From: Treponema sp.
Lineage (GTDB): Bacteria > Spirochaetota > Spirochaetia > Treponematales > Treponemataceae
Direction: 5' to 3'
DNA: 18,147 nucleotides
NCBI GenBank assembly: GCA_024691105.1
Contig: JAILNY010000107.1
Span: forward strand, 1-18,147
Part shown: positions 9,401 to 14,222 of the stretch, piece after piece
Position numbering within the stretch: position 1 is the stretch's first letter
Layout: each line of letters opens with the position of its first letter
Position numbers and translations under genes: made by a program
The notes under the pieces: model-generated
What the model saw: the letters and a program-made list of their open reading frames with translations, nothing else
Told to the model about the DNA's origin: nothing
Database searches by the model: none

Positions 9401-10509
9401 TAAAGATAAACAATTGTATTTCCGTTTACATCTATTACCTCTGTCAGATTCCAGGTAAATATTTTTTGACCGCTGCCGACAACGCAAGATTCCGCATCCC
9501 CGGAATAAATCTTATACGCACCATATCTAAAAACAGTTCCGTCGCTTAAAATCTTTTCCCAGTAATTTTCTTTTTTATTTCGTCTTATTATCTGAAACGA
9601 ATTTATTTTTAAAGGACTATATTTTTGCCAGGTTTCATCTTCGCTTTCAAGCTCAAGCTTAATTCCATCAAGCAGATACTGATCATAAAAATTGTATTCA
9701 GGAAGTCCTTTTCTTGTATCAGTTGTAACAGAGCTTCCATACACAAGTTCAAAGCCGCGCCCCATAGTACCGTTAGAAAATCCGCTCGAATAAATAACAT
9801 CAAGCGACGGCTCAAGTCCTCGCCGTCCATGAAGAACATCAAGATTAAAAGAAAGATTTGCATCTCCAGAATTATTTGCCTTAGGACTATTGAATTTTAA
9901 AAGATGACTATCAGGTCTGGCAGCCTCGAGATTTTTTATTGAATTAATATTTATGTCAGCATTTTTTGAAGTTTCCGGAAGTGTAATAAATGCATTTATC
10001 ATATCAGTAAAATGAGTTGTCTCACTTATTACAACACAATTTTCCGTATCGACATAAAGCCGATTAAGTTCAATCCACTTCATCTTTTTCTTATCGTAAA
10101 AATAAGTTTTGAGTTCTTCAATTTTTTCCTGACTTAAATTTTTATCATACGGAATAATTACTTTTACAGGCTTTTTAAACTTTGTTCCGGCAGGCAAAAA
10201 TCTATAACCGCCGCTTTGCTCAGTTGAATTTTTTAATAACTCGCCCGTCTCATTTACATAATCAAGCCGCTCAATGCTGATTGTTAAATCTTTTTTTACA
10301 GCGCCAAAAGGAATTTCAAGGCGCGTTTTTCCAAGCTCAATTATTCCGCCATCCTGTTTTGTAATCAAAGCAGAGGAACTCAGTTTTTCTGAATCCTGCG
10401 AAAAACAAAAACCGATTCCGGCCAGAACAAAAAACAAAATTAAAAATAATTTTTTATTTAATAGAGCGTTCACTCTGTTTAGTAATCTGTTAATTCTTAA
10501 CTTACTCAT
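427..10509 (-). CDS. Giant exported SpvB-RHS (TcB-TcC-like) polymorphic toxin with C39-like peptidase tip
   Basis: 3360 residues. The start is set by GGAGGA 4 nt before ATG at 10509. Domains in order: Sec signal peptide (1-37, hydrophobic 21-36); ZU5-like domain (about 53-175; GGIIELGKTRLEIPFGAV); SpvB domain (about 185-480; LSFNLDVLHGRRGLEPSLDV); FG-GAP/VCBS motifs near 555 and 638; a beta-sandwich-like segment (from about 700, RAWKALYDGTVLI) and a long unassigned stretch to about 1480; four more FG-GAP motifs near 1560, 1661, 1745 and 1895 (DxNGDGxxD); YD repeats (about 2100-3020); an RHS core with DHLG, GLYYYGARYLDP, NLYHYAGNNPVKYTDPDG ending at G3144; and a 216-residue tip. The layout fuses what insecticidal Tc complexes split into TcB and TcC, where the shell encloses the tip. 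No TcA-like gene is in the window, and the signal peptide suggests export by Sec. It is the second gene of an operon with 16 nt before it. The family call is firm; the target of the toxin is unknown. Confidence 0.93.
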   Translation of the reverse strand: MSKLRINRLLNRVNALLNKKLFLILFFVLAGIGFCFSQDSEKLSSSALITKQDGGIIELGKTRLEIPFGAVKKDLTISIERLDYVNETGELLKNSTEQSGGYRFLPAGTKFKKPVKVIIPYDKNLSQEKIEELKTYFYDKKKMKWIELNRLYVDTENCVVISETTHFTDMINAFITLPETSKNADININSIKNLEAARPDSHLLKFNSPKANNSGDANLSFNLDVLHGRRGLEPSLDVIYSSGFSNGTMGRGFELVYGSSVTTDTRKGLPEYNFYDQYLLDGIKLELESEDETWQKYSPLKINSFQIIRRNKKENYWEKILSDGTVFRYGAYKIYSGDAESCVVGSGQKIFTWNLTEVIDVNGNTIVYLYKKDSGYVYIEKILYTGFYDGNRADYGKYYVNFEYIKDTDNKARRDVRVEARSHSPVECRYLLRSIESGYDGRAFRTYEFNYKTRLADESYVNELIVKNLDLKDSYSYKFEYNELENYGTKENPKYKLFSEPVEWNESFPVSVSSTISSSQTVNAAAGAGLGTEIADVRASFGYQGSQSISETRGEDMLIDVNGDGHLDLVFTEDGWIKAVLSGQAGTVYTICKGELDKEISVSMSNGFTAYGGGGLNIPFVPGLGVTVSNVCQRGSSKVEMTLMDIDGDSLVDVVKSGSSSYLKNVGNMKFVETPFYCSDDVKICDVTENLSDEKKREYENLYRIQKPFRAWKALYDGTVLIQERSSPAENFSDNNSIEIETYFDDEENPDKDLSGIVKKDNVIELNSARIIKKDEYLFFCEDVKNDPRNKDINWNIKIKYQNIKPFKNYLTSVAFIPEKSFSVSGGFSSGEMSVKEKLMTRLKEQYGISSDYLLLYDSSVQTEYFESGSNSVLTLALKSDWKNVADKNSCVTSELMTRNRYIPGCFTHEQLLKIVQLLALEEIEDYKGFTDCFIYDANDDFYKLNVFSEEKLDELYQNYFCKIDYSVCSEVLENYKTLDMMPVFYIDRYEYKGNVKEKALESERGQKFEGSVFDFGKKIFLGKVCDDNLCVDLSKEKVLVNGNESDEWTVDYETENDGESVLLNIKNEKRSINILYKFCDKTICAKNISNEEYEKIFEDFKIEKCELNNSYWSIKNADYSQVKEKIDFLNLSLAEESEFIENAFEKKIVALQGNLSDSLSGSLSDESSEIVLYSIKQDEKSQKYIQKKLADYRKSYFENKYFYFYKKNQDGYFLLPEWEKIIYKYFEKEQQDYLEEVLRLKDICKEYGLYKYCYVELCINYDSDAVYSVQPDSTYKVVVFDKNDNLVERSCKLEKVFWDSYEDFSNENLCEPKVFEIADDCTVQILSCDVLYGGKNSWYYGIFTGNEKFSKRKLFGYVESYKEKYSCMDQQQLEKEKEQMKNSTADFENINENNFEYKTEQNWYQVKKNEKIIADGIELDNFPIVKEAETTLQSELLADCLIGNVNTVSKIDGQTIKSEFYMPFVYRDFIHCNRNGGNAYYEIEGLSSSGAAYASNGGNFILPAIRKSYSNGMDINAGFSATCSNSFDVIQKIMQIDGSVSAGYTSGANNTQSCMKQLLMDANGDGVSDILQVTDEGIRVTVGKKDKDGKIIFEEGFVIKEITELSNYSSNTSVKGGSFSASGSVAVQTKSSGKISLSLPVPASGSPSFTTTNGNSVQKSGFIDLNGDGLCDFVSENNFYLNTGNSFEKFTIKNLPSQMSKSKSQSVSANLNVGFSASDKCESSSCGVSAGAGFNYSVGFNKTIGMFVDVNGDGLCDYIRKEGGECFVFYNNGSGFSGAVKIEIPEWNILEDEKNLLFSKSDAEFCAGVFEQVPYIGSAVKSFLTDIGYWNFYRKEILQYADALDFSSNVGLGLSCNVGANINIGIRLMYVVLNITSNIGGGFSASTSLNDVSVKMLDIDGDGLVDQVLRIPGKKIYYKKNLSGKSGLLKRVILPQGGMCELEYDERYGDVNDSHFKYVMKSVTFDDGRGQILSDVCVRDEDGLEYEGLCKSEEIKFKYENSYYDRNEKESFGFSSVITQLPDGTCSIDKFNSDLEKYYLKGTVIKTESYGSLYSDVGGDCYPDVECELLKETTLEYDDAPFVRAVCETTEEYEVNSPGQKITVVREYEYDDYSNLTKQRELYNDGHELNCEIEYEYNSEKNLFCLPVSVNVFERNNLEIIPLRHREACYNDLGQMKKFIQFYGKGENDYLQTTLDYDKYGNVTKITGPDGAYTRYEYDKALNMFPEKIAVGSERSVDVVGEYVSMFEYDDVTQTKKSETDCNLNTMKYEYDNWQRIKAIVSPYDKSSNPCVRYSYFTPSCEDKNEGVDSGTDSSAQNEDLSGAESSFARAGNVRRTMWYALTENKCSFDPDDKTAVKTFVQVDGLGRVLCTAKSAEVYDIDRGIKSLGWVLSGAKVTDKKGRTVKEGMSYFIEDESDRAFFTEEVREILLKNPVEYFYDSKDRVIKTILPDGAVQTTEYKIVDGAMCVETTDPLKNKTVQLLDSRGKISEILKYDSDEKLLTKSSYFYDLAGQLIEARDAKENSIKSEFNLLGQRTKLESNDSGTLWFEYDKCGNLIRKTDSRLLAKGQNINYEYDDLNRLVKVDYPESKDTFIEYGDSDSADGSAGRIKIVRDSSGSLCYEYGRLGEVVKESRTLNRHQHSLNEQMSAVTCFESDYFGQLKNITYPDGEKVSYEYDAGGQVCKVKGRDKYGTDFNYVNEIGYDQNGKRVIIEYGNGVVTKYSYDPKRLWLKHIKTKSQRGRALQNIDYSFDKVGNVLSYENDCLTGGNYKTVQSYDYDSLYQLTGVNGTTEYNRDGTVLADHKATYTQSFTFDKEGLGNMTSKISSEEVFNNRKIGDDLNYSFDYEYDSDYAHRLIRAGNRYFKYDEAGNVIAEKEGSFDDDGERIYKVEELSENVYGVDSAWGYFVDEDKALENAGDSTQKNKYRCDYFWNEENLLVRSNDGTNDVHYVYGHDGMRTNKFTAKGETLYFNDYWVWHTDSGVASGGGKISKNVYLGKERIVTKISDRDSMSSAQELENMYYYHTDHLGSAQIVTNVRGEEYQRLEYTPYGETWVDLKSTNTLLTKLPYKFTAKELDEETGLYYYGARYLDPKISRWMSADPALSEYMGESKSGMGGIYNGVNMNLYHYAGNNPVKYTDPDGREICKPLIFDRQTASDLANLSMGSTPNGVFDENGNLIKQNTIGAYGCKFVSTFNIANTIRYFQKGSASLADYASNDKYFMPYSTHPYNQNPEWTESDANMSDFEMQSLLSDVSGKKGFSILHYSGKAYVDSMVNLYAHSKEKVFAIAKVQTKYGTHYINLYWNRRQNKDGKIYEELAFHDPYEWNNASIKESIKDQIDSRNFELIIIRQKGDAIVR
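430..1077 (-). other. Variable C-terminal tip of the RHS protein: C39/papain-like cysteine peptidase domain
   Basis: This is residues 3145-3360, starting just after the conserved YTDPDG end of the RHS core. Three blocks fit a cysteine peptidase of the C39 type in the right order: YGCKFVSTF (Cys3191, at the start of a predicted helix), YGTHYINLYW (His3300, preceded by strand KVFAIAKVQ) and AFHDPYEW (Asp3324). Cys-His spacing is 109 and His-Asp 24, within the range of the papain fold. A Gln at 3183 lies 8 residues before the Cys, where the oxyanion-hole Gln of the fold usually sits 6 before; the match is imperfect. GC is about 35% here against about 46% in the adjoining core. The fold assignment is from motifs read by eye and could be wrong; a transglutaminase-like or other papain-fold enzyme is the main alternative. 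Confidence 0.6.
1078..4200 (-). repeat. YD/RHS repeat array and RHS core within the giant protein
   Basis: Residues about 2100-3144 are built of degenerate units of roughly 20 residues with the pattern YEYD...GN(L/V)..., for example FEYDKCGNLIRKTD, YEYDDLNRLVKVDYP and YSYDPKRLWLKHIK. At DNA level this shows as frequent returns of tcatattcata on the plus strand. Units are too diverged to be a DNA tandem repeat. The last part, from DHLGSAQIVT at about 3027 to DPDG at 3141-3144, is the RHS core. In solved RHS and TcC structures the strip coils into a hollow shell and the core ends with an aspartyl autoprotease site that frees the tip. Confidence 0.85.
7014..7049 (-). repeat. Three tandem 12-nt units in the RHS gene
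   Basis: On the plus strand the units read CTGACAAACTGC, CTGATAAACTGT and CTGACAGATTAC back to back. They differ at a few positions and encode part of NLSDSLSGSLSDESS, a Ser/Leu-rich turn in the unassigned middle of the giant protein. The look is of slipped-strand duplication of a four-codon unit, keeping frame. Confidence 0.6.
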
Positions 10510-10525
10510 TCGTCCTCCGTTTTAT

Positions 10526-11635
10526 TTACATACATTCATTTGGTTTTCCGGGAGTCAGCCGGGATTTAGTAATTCCTTCCCAGACGCTGCAAGAATTTTC
10601 TAATTCAGAATCTTGTTTAATGTCTGCAATATTTGTGCGCGAAATATAACTGATTGATTTTCTTTTTGTGCTGTAAACTGAATCTGACGGTTTTCCTTCT
10701 CCCTTCCACAAACCTGACTCAACGCACAAAGCTGAAACCTCTTTTAACGATTCCGACTTCCAGTCACTGTTTTGCTCCGCGTATTCCTGCTTGCAATACA
10801 TAAGACAGTCAATCATTTTTGAATGAGACTTGTCAGATAAAATAATTATTTCTGCAGTTGAACTTAAGGCACTTTGATCTCCTTCCATCCAGATATCACG
10901 CACGCCACGGACCGCTCCCAATGCAGTCGAAAGACTCAAATCCGCATCCAGTTCCGAAACCGCACCATTAGAATCCGCCGGACTTCTCAAATGGACTATA
11001 ACGTATTCACCAGTGGCAACCTCCGCCGCAGGAAGTTCAAAAGACCTTTTGTCGCTTGCAGAATAAAGTTCAAGTCCAAAAAGATTTCCCTTTTCAACAA
11101 CGTACAATTCAACAAACTCGGTCATCCCGTCATTTTTAGAATACGTTTCGTTCACCTCAGAAAGTACAACCTTTGCCGGATGATCATTCTTTCCAAAAAA
11201 TGGAATCGTAAAAGAAAGCGAATTTCCGTTTTCGTCTTTTACACAACTGAACATCTGATAATGAACACCGATTTTTGTCTCTTCTTTTGTATTAAAAGTA
11301 AGCTTTGTTCCTTCTTCATTTTGCGACCACAAGACACTAAGTTTTTCATCTGTATCAAGAAAATTTTCAATCGAAGTTAATTCAGCATTTTCTTCAACCG
11401 CAAAAGCCTTTTCTACCTGAACACGCTTTGAAAAAAGCACTTCAATAAAATCATCATTTGTATTAACCTCTGTAATTTTTGGCGAAGCAGCATTGTCACC
11501 GACAATCGTAATTCCCTGCGGTGTTATCTGACATGAAGAATGATACATTCCCGCCATGACAAGACCTAAAATTGAAAAAACTGTCAGACTGCTTTTTAAT
11601 GCAGCGTTTAAAAGTGAATTTATTTTTTTGCTCAT
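10526..11635 (-). CDS. Exported protein with Ig-like and lamin-tail-like domains
   Basis: 369 residues; GGAGG 7 nt before ATG at 11635. It starts with a basic stretch and hydrophobic core (LTVFSILGLVMAGMY, about 17-31) followed by HSSC at 32-35. The Cys may be lipidated, but HSSC is a poor lipobox, so a lipoprotein is possible rather than shown. Residues about 50-150 resemble a bacterial Ig-like domain of the SbsA/Big_5 kind (ITEVNTNDDFIEVLFSKRV at the start, VKDENGNSLSFTIP at the end). Residues about 155-300 resemble a lamin-tail domain (VVLSEVNE...EFVELYVVEKGNLFGLELYS...GEYVIVHL). Such domains in secreted bacterial proteins are thought to bind surfaces or other proteins; no enzyme motif is seen. 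It is the first gene of the block, 16 nt before the RHS gene, so it may be an accessory or surface partner of the toxin. That role is inferred only from position. Confidence 0.82.
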   Translation of the reverse strand: MSKKINSLLNAALKSSLTVFSILGLVMAGMYHSSCQITPQGITIVGDNAASPKITEVNTNDDFIEVLFSKRVQVEKAFAVEENAELTSIENFLDTDEKLSVLWSQNEEGTKLTFNTKEETKIGVHYQMFSCVKDENGNSLSFTIPFFGKNDHPAKVVLSEVNETYSKNDGMTEFVELYVVEKGNLFGLELYSASDKRSFELPAAEVATGEYVIVHLRSPADSNGAVSELDADLSLSTALGAVRGVRDIWMEGDQSALSSTAEIIILSDKSHSKMIDCLMYCKQEYAEQNSDWKSESLKEVSALCVESGLWKGEGKPSDSVYSTKRKSISYISRTNIADIKQDSELENSCSVWEGITKSRLTPGKPNECM

Positions 11636-11656
11636 AAAAAATCCTCCGTATATATC

Positions 11657-11662
11657 ATTCTA
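11657..11662 (-). promoter_or_regulatory. Candidate -10 box for the toxin operon
   Basis: On the minus strand TAGAAT (one change from TATAAT) lies about 20 bases upstream of the GGAGG-ATG of the lamin-tail gene, and a strong terminator lies upstream of it, so a promoter is expected in this 160-base gap. No good -35 box is seen at the right distance; the A/T tracts further upstream could act as an UP element. Weak call. Confidence 0.35.
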
Positions 11663-11710
11663 ATTTGTTTAAAAAAAGAGGAAGTTTTCTTTGCGAATTC
11701 TTAAAAAAAA

Positions 11711-11730
11711 TTGAATTTTTTTGAATTTTT
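11711..11730. repeat. Tandem 10-nt A/T-tract repeat upstream of toxin operon
   Basis: TTGAATTTTT occurs twice in a row, exactly one helical turn apart, next to an A8 run at 11703-11710 and followed by TT. T/A tracts phased by about 10 bases are the classical pattern of intrinsically bent DNA. It sits about 50 bases upstream of the candidate -10 of the toxin operon. Confidence 0.5.
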
Positions 11731-11795
11731 TTAAGGACGCGGGATTTTTTCGAGAGTTTTATTCCAGCACGGCTATGTCATAAGCTGCCATTTAT

Positions 11796-11833
11796 AAAAA
11801 AAAGGGCCTTGCAAACCGCCTGCAAAGCCCTTT
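11796..11833 (-). terminator. Rho-independent terminator of the DUF2259-like gene
   Basis: On the plus strand gggccttgca (11804-11813) and tgcaaagccc (11821-11830) pair over 10 positions, with one mismatch or wobble, around a 7-nt loop. Read on the minus strand the hairpin is followed by eight T (11803-11796). It lies 32 nt past the stop codon of the gene ending at 11866, and separates that gene from the toxin operon. Confidence 0.9.
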
Positions 11834-11865
11834 ATTCTGGAGGATTTTTCTGTCTTTTTTAATTA

Positions 11866-12570
11866 CTATCTTCTGCTCTTGCCGTCAACCGGTTTATCGA
11901 GCTTTGTTGTTTCTACCATGTATCTTATTGAAACGCCGTTTGCATCTTCAATACGTTTTTCAATAACAAAGACAACGCTTTCTTTATTCTGATCTGTAAA
12001 AATACGTACAATCTTGTATTCAGTTACATTCGGACGCTTGATATCAGGAGTTCCTGCGCGATAACTTAGTTTAAGATTGTTATCTGTATCATAAACTTTT
12101 ACTTCAATATAAAAGCTTGATTTTCCTGAATAAAATGTAGGAACAAGTCTTACATGATATGTATAATCACTTTCTTCAAAGCTCTTAAATACAATTTCAT
12201 CAACTGCGTCTTTAGATTCTTCTTCCATTACATAAAGAATATCTTCTGGACGTGGTTTTTGAATATCGTAACGATTTATAGCTGAATAATTTTTTGCGTA
12301 TAATTCTTCAAAAACTTCTTTGCTTGATTTTTTGCAGTCTTTATCCTTCGACTTATAAACTTTGCCCGGAACATATTCATTTTTTTCAACATCTACTGTG
12401 TAGATTTCGCCATACGGAATAAATTTTTTATCAGTTTTTCCATATTCCCCAAAGATATAAGTCTTTCCGTCTTTTGAAAAACCAATATCCTGAAAAACTG
12501 CCACATCACCAGCAAATAACGCAAGGTTCATAAAGCTTACAGCGATTGTACTAAAAATTATTTTCTTCAT
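11866..12570 (-). CDS. Exported DUF2259-like protein
   Basis: 234 residues from the chosen start MKKIIFSTIAVSFMNLALFAG, which gives a clean Sec signal peptide; cleavage probably falls just before DVAVF. ATG at 12576 (two codons upstream) is equally possible, and a frame extends to 12609 but would bury the signal peptide. The mature N-terminus, FQDIGFSKDGKTYIFGEYGKTDKKFIPYGEIYTVDVEKNEYVPG, has the features I associate with DUF2259 secreted proteins of spirochaetes (GFS-DGK, F-EYG, PY-EIY-VDV). The same pattern resembles a beta-propeller blade. The rest is charged and strand-rich, without Cys clusters or catalytic motifs. It stands alone with its own terminator and is divergent from the membrane protein gene at 12675. 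The role is unknown; a periplasmic location is likely. Confidence 0.8.
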   Translation of the reverse strand: MKKIIFSTIAVSFMNLALFAGDVAVFQDIGFSKDGKTYIFGEYGKTDKKFIPYGEIYTVDVEKNEYVPGKVYKSKDKDCKKSSKEVFEELYAKNYSAINRYDIQKPRPEDILYVMEEESKDAVDEIVFKSFEESDYTYHVRLVPTFYSGKSSFYIEVKVYDTDNNLKLSYRAGTPDIKRPNVTEYKIVRIFTDQNKESVVFVIEKRIEDANGVSIRYMVETTKLDKPVDGKSRR

Positions 12571-12639
12571 ATTCATTACCCACTCTATTTGAAAATTCAG
12601 TCTTATCAAGACAGGATATTTACTCTTTAATTATCGGTA

Positions 12640-12668
12640 TTGAATAAAATTACATTAGAAAATAAAAT
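12640..12668 (+). promoter_or_regulatory. Promoter of the eight-span membrane protein gene
   Basis: TTGAAT at 12640-12645 and TAAAAT at 12663-12668 are separated by exactly 17 bases, a near-consensus sigma-70 type promoter. The expected transcription start, about seven bases after the -10 box, falls at the A of the ATG at 12675. The mRNA would then have no leader. Confidence 0.55.
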
Positions 12669-12674
12669 CTAGTT

Positions 12675-13496
12675 ATGACACTTAAAACACGTAACCGAAC
12701 TCTGGTTTTATTTATAACTTTTTCAGCACTTTGCCTTATTTCTGTAATCTTTCTTTTTACAAATCGTCTTGTAAATCATTATTTTGAAACTTTTTACGGC
12801 TACAAATTTTTGTCTTTAGAAGGCTTTTCTATTATAAAACCAAGTCAAAAAACTGTGTTGATGTCGCTTTTGTTTTTACAGCTTTATATTCCGGTTACGG
12901 CATTTTTTCTTTTTCACAACTTTGAAAAAACACAGTCAACCTTAATCATTCTTTTTGGCGCAGTTCTTTTAGGTTATCAGCTTGAAATTTCAAAGCTCAT
13001 CATTGCGTTGTTCAACCTGACAAATACTTTTTCTAAAACTTATCTTATTTTAGGAAAATACGCGCTTATGGGAAAGCTTCTATCCCTCGCAAGTTTTTTT
13101 ATGATTGCCTCAGAATCCAAGCAGTCGCAAAAGCTCAATATTGAATATGACCTTATCATGCTTTTAGCAATCTGCGGACTTTTGGCTTATTTTATTCCGC
13201 TTAATACTGCGCAAGACATGAAGTCTTTTGCAATCCGTCCGGGCTATTTTAGAATTCTTTTAGTTCTTGCAACAATTACAATTATTCTTACGATTCTTAC
13301 GTTTATAGTGAATTATCGCGAAACAGAAAACAAGTCGCTTTTGAATCTTCTTTTCAGCTACATCCCGATAATTGCAGGCGAGCATCTTCTTTCGTCATCG
13401 GATATCTTTGTTATTACAAGTGCCGGAGCGATTCTTTTGATTGTGGGAACAAATCTCTTTATGCGCTCGCTCCACAAGATGTACCTTTGGTCCTAG
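12675..13496 (+). CDS. Eight-span membrane protein of unknown family
   Basis: 273 residues, about eight hydrophobic segments: roughly 9-30, 54-76, 84-113 (long, maybe a re-entrant or a kinked helix), 130-147, 158-177, 192-216, 224-243 and 246-266. The N-terminus (MTLKTRNR) is basic and the loops are short, so nearly the whole protein is in the inner membrane. I see no transporter signature, histidine kinase or enzyme motif and do not recognise the family. The ATG at 12675 is the only sensible start: an in-frame TAA lies at 12663 and the next Met is well inside the protein. There is no Shine-Dalgarno sequence before it. It stands between a divergent exported protein and a convergent lipid-enzyme gene, so it is a single-gene unit. 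Confidence 0.85.
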   Translation: MTLKTRNRTLVLFITFSALCLISVIFLFTNRLVNHYFETFYGYKFLSLEGFSIIKPSQKTVLMSLLFLQLYIPVTAFFLFHNFEKTQSTLIILFGAVLLGYQLEISKLIIALFNLTNTFSKTYLILGKYALMGKLLSLASFFMIASESKQSQKLNIEYDLIMLLAICGLLAYFIPLNTAQDMKSFAIRPGYFRILLVLATITIILTILTFIVNYRETENKSLLNLLFSYIPIIAGEHLLSSSDIFVITSAGAILLIVGTNLFMRSLHKMYLWS

Positions 13497-13566
13497 ACCA
13501 TAAAGTGCCTTCGCTTTCTAACTAACACCACAAGTGCTTTATGGTTCGCGATTTTGTAAAAATCGC
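13497..13566. other. Hairpins between convergent genes
   Basis: The 90 bases between two convergent stop codons hold two inverted repeats. ACCATAAAG (13497-13505) pairs with CTTTATGGT (13537-13545) around 31 bases that contain a smaller hairpin, AAAGTG-CCTT-CGCTTT (13502-13517), which would compete with it. GCGATTTT (13548-13555) pairs with AAAATCGC (13559-13566) around GTA. Neither has a proper T-run after it, so a bidirectional terminator or mRNA 3'-end structure is likely but not shown. Confidence 0.45.
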
Positions 13567-13586
13567 TCCGTCCCAACAAACGCGGA

Positions 13587-14195
13587 CTACAGATACTGGG
13601 CGACAAAGCCTAAGATGACCGGAATCAAAAGATTGTCAAAATCCTTGAGCGGAAAAACCTCGATAATCATTCCGCAGAGCGCAATCACAAGGCTCTTAAA
13701 AACAGACTTCGTTACCGCAAACGAACAGCAGAAAATCGCAAAAAAGCAGCTCAACGAACCAGCCGCCGTTTTTCCTTCTGTAAACGGAATATACACACGC
13801 CCAAAAAGCTTTCCGCAAAGGCTTGCAAGCCCATCGCCAAACGCTAAAGACAAAATTCCAACCGTATATCCAGTCTCGTTACACAAAAGGCTCGACGCCA
13901 CAATTCCAAGAACCAGAGTCACCGGTCCCAGAACAAAACGGCCTTCATCACGCTTTCTTGCTGCAACCTCGGTAATGCCTGCAACCAGAGGAATCTCAAT
14001 CCCTTTCAGGCGCAGAATCTCACTTAAAGAAAAACCAGTCGCCGCAAGCAAAAGCAGAATGACAATCGGCCAGTAAAAATGATGCAATAAAAGAGGAATA
14101 AAAGCCGTACACAGGTGAATCGACTTACGAAAAATTTCCTTATAAAGCGAATTGATATAGCGGCGTGTTAAAATTCCCTGATATGGACAAAACAT
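13587..14195 (-). CDS. CTP-dependent lipid enzyme: phosphatidate cytidylyltransferase/polyprenol kinase family
   Basis: About 202 residues with roughly six membrane spans. The start is ATG at 14195; a TTG directly before it (14198) is better spaced from the AGAGG and could also be used. Two signatures mark the family: EIFRKSIHL near the N-terminus (RK..H, as in dolichol and phytol kinases and DGK1-like CTP-dependent diacylglycerol kinases) and LAFGDGLASLCGKLFGR at about 120-136, the GDG..A...GK.FG motif of the CTP-binding site. The next motif, normally KS.EGS, reads GKTAAGS here, with Thr and Ala in place of Ser and Glu. Length of about 200 fits the small kinase group better than the longer CdsA enzymes. 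Substrate (phosphatidate, diacylglycerol or a polyprenol) cannot be told. The gene follows the flagellar-collar-like gene by 27 nt and is probably co-transcribed. Confidence 0.82.
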   Translation of the reverse strand: MFCPYQGILTRRYINSLYKEIFRKSIHLCTAFIPLLLHHFYWPIVILLLLAATGFSLSEILRLKGIEIPLVAGITEVAARKRDEGRFVLGPVTLVLGIVASSLLCNETGYTVGILSLAFGDGLASLCGKLFGRVYIPFTEGKTAAGSLSCFFAIFCCSFAVTKSVFKSLVIALCGMIIEVFPLKDFDNLLIPVILGFVAQYL

Positions 14196-14222
14196 CAAAT
14201 TAAATTCCTCTCTATATCAATT

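Noticed and set aside
10398..10410. Cys35 of the RHS signal region as a lipidation site
   Set aside because: The residues before it are I-G-F, which does not fit even the relaxed spirochaete lipobox; ordinary signal peptidase cleavage near residue 37 is more likely.
10874..11380. A 168-codon open frame on the plus strand
   Set aside because: Antisense to the lamin-tail protein; its product is basic and without a plausible domain.
12600..12612. Small inverted repeat GTCTT-ATC-AAGAC upstream of the DUF2259-like gene
   Set aside because: Five base pairs with a three-base loop is within what chance gives in AT-rich DNA, and no clear promoter for that gene could be placed around it.
13534..14076. 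A 180-codon open frame on the plus strand opposite the lipid enzyme gene
   Set aside because: The minus-strand product has clear family motifs and membrane spans, while this one is a basic, motif-free shadow.
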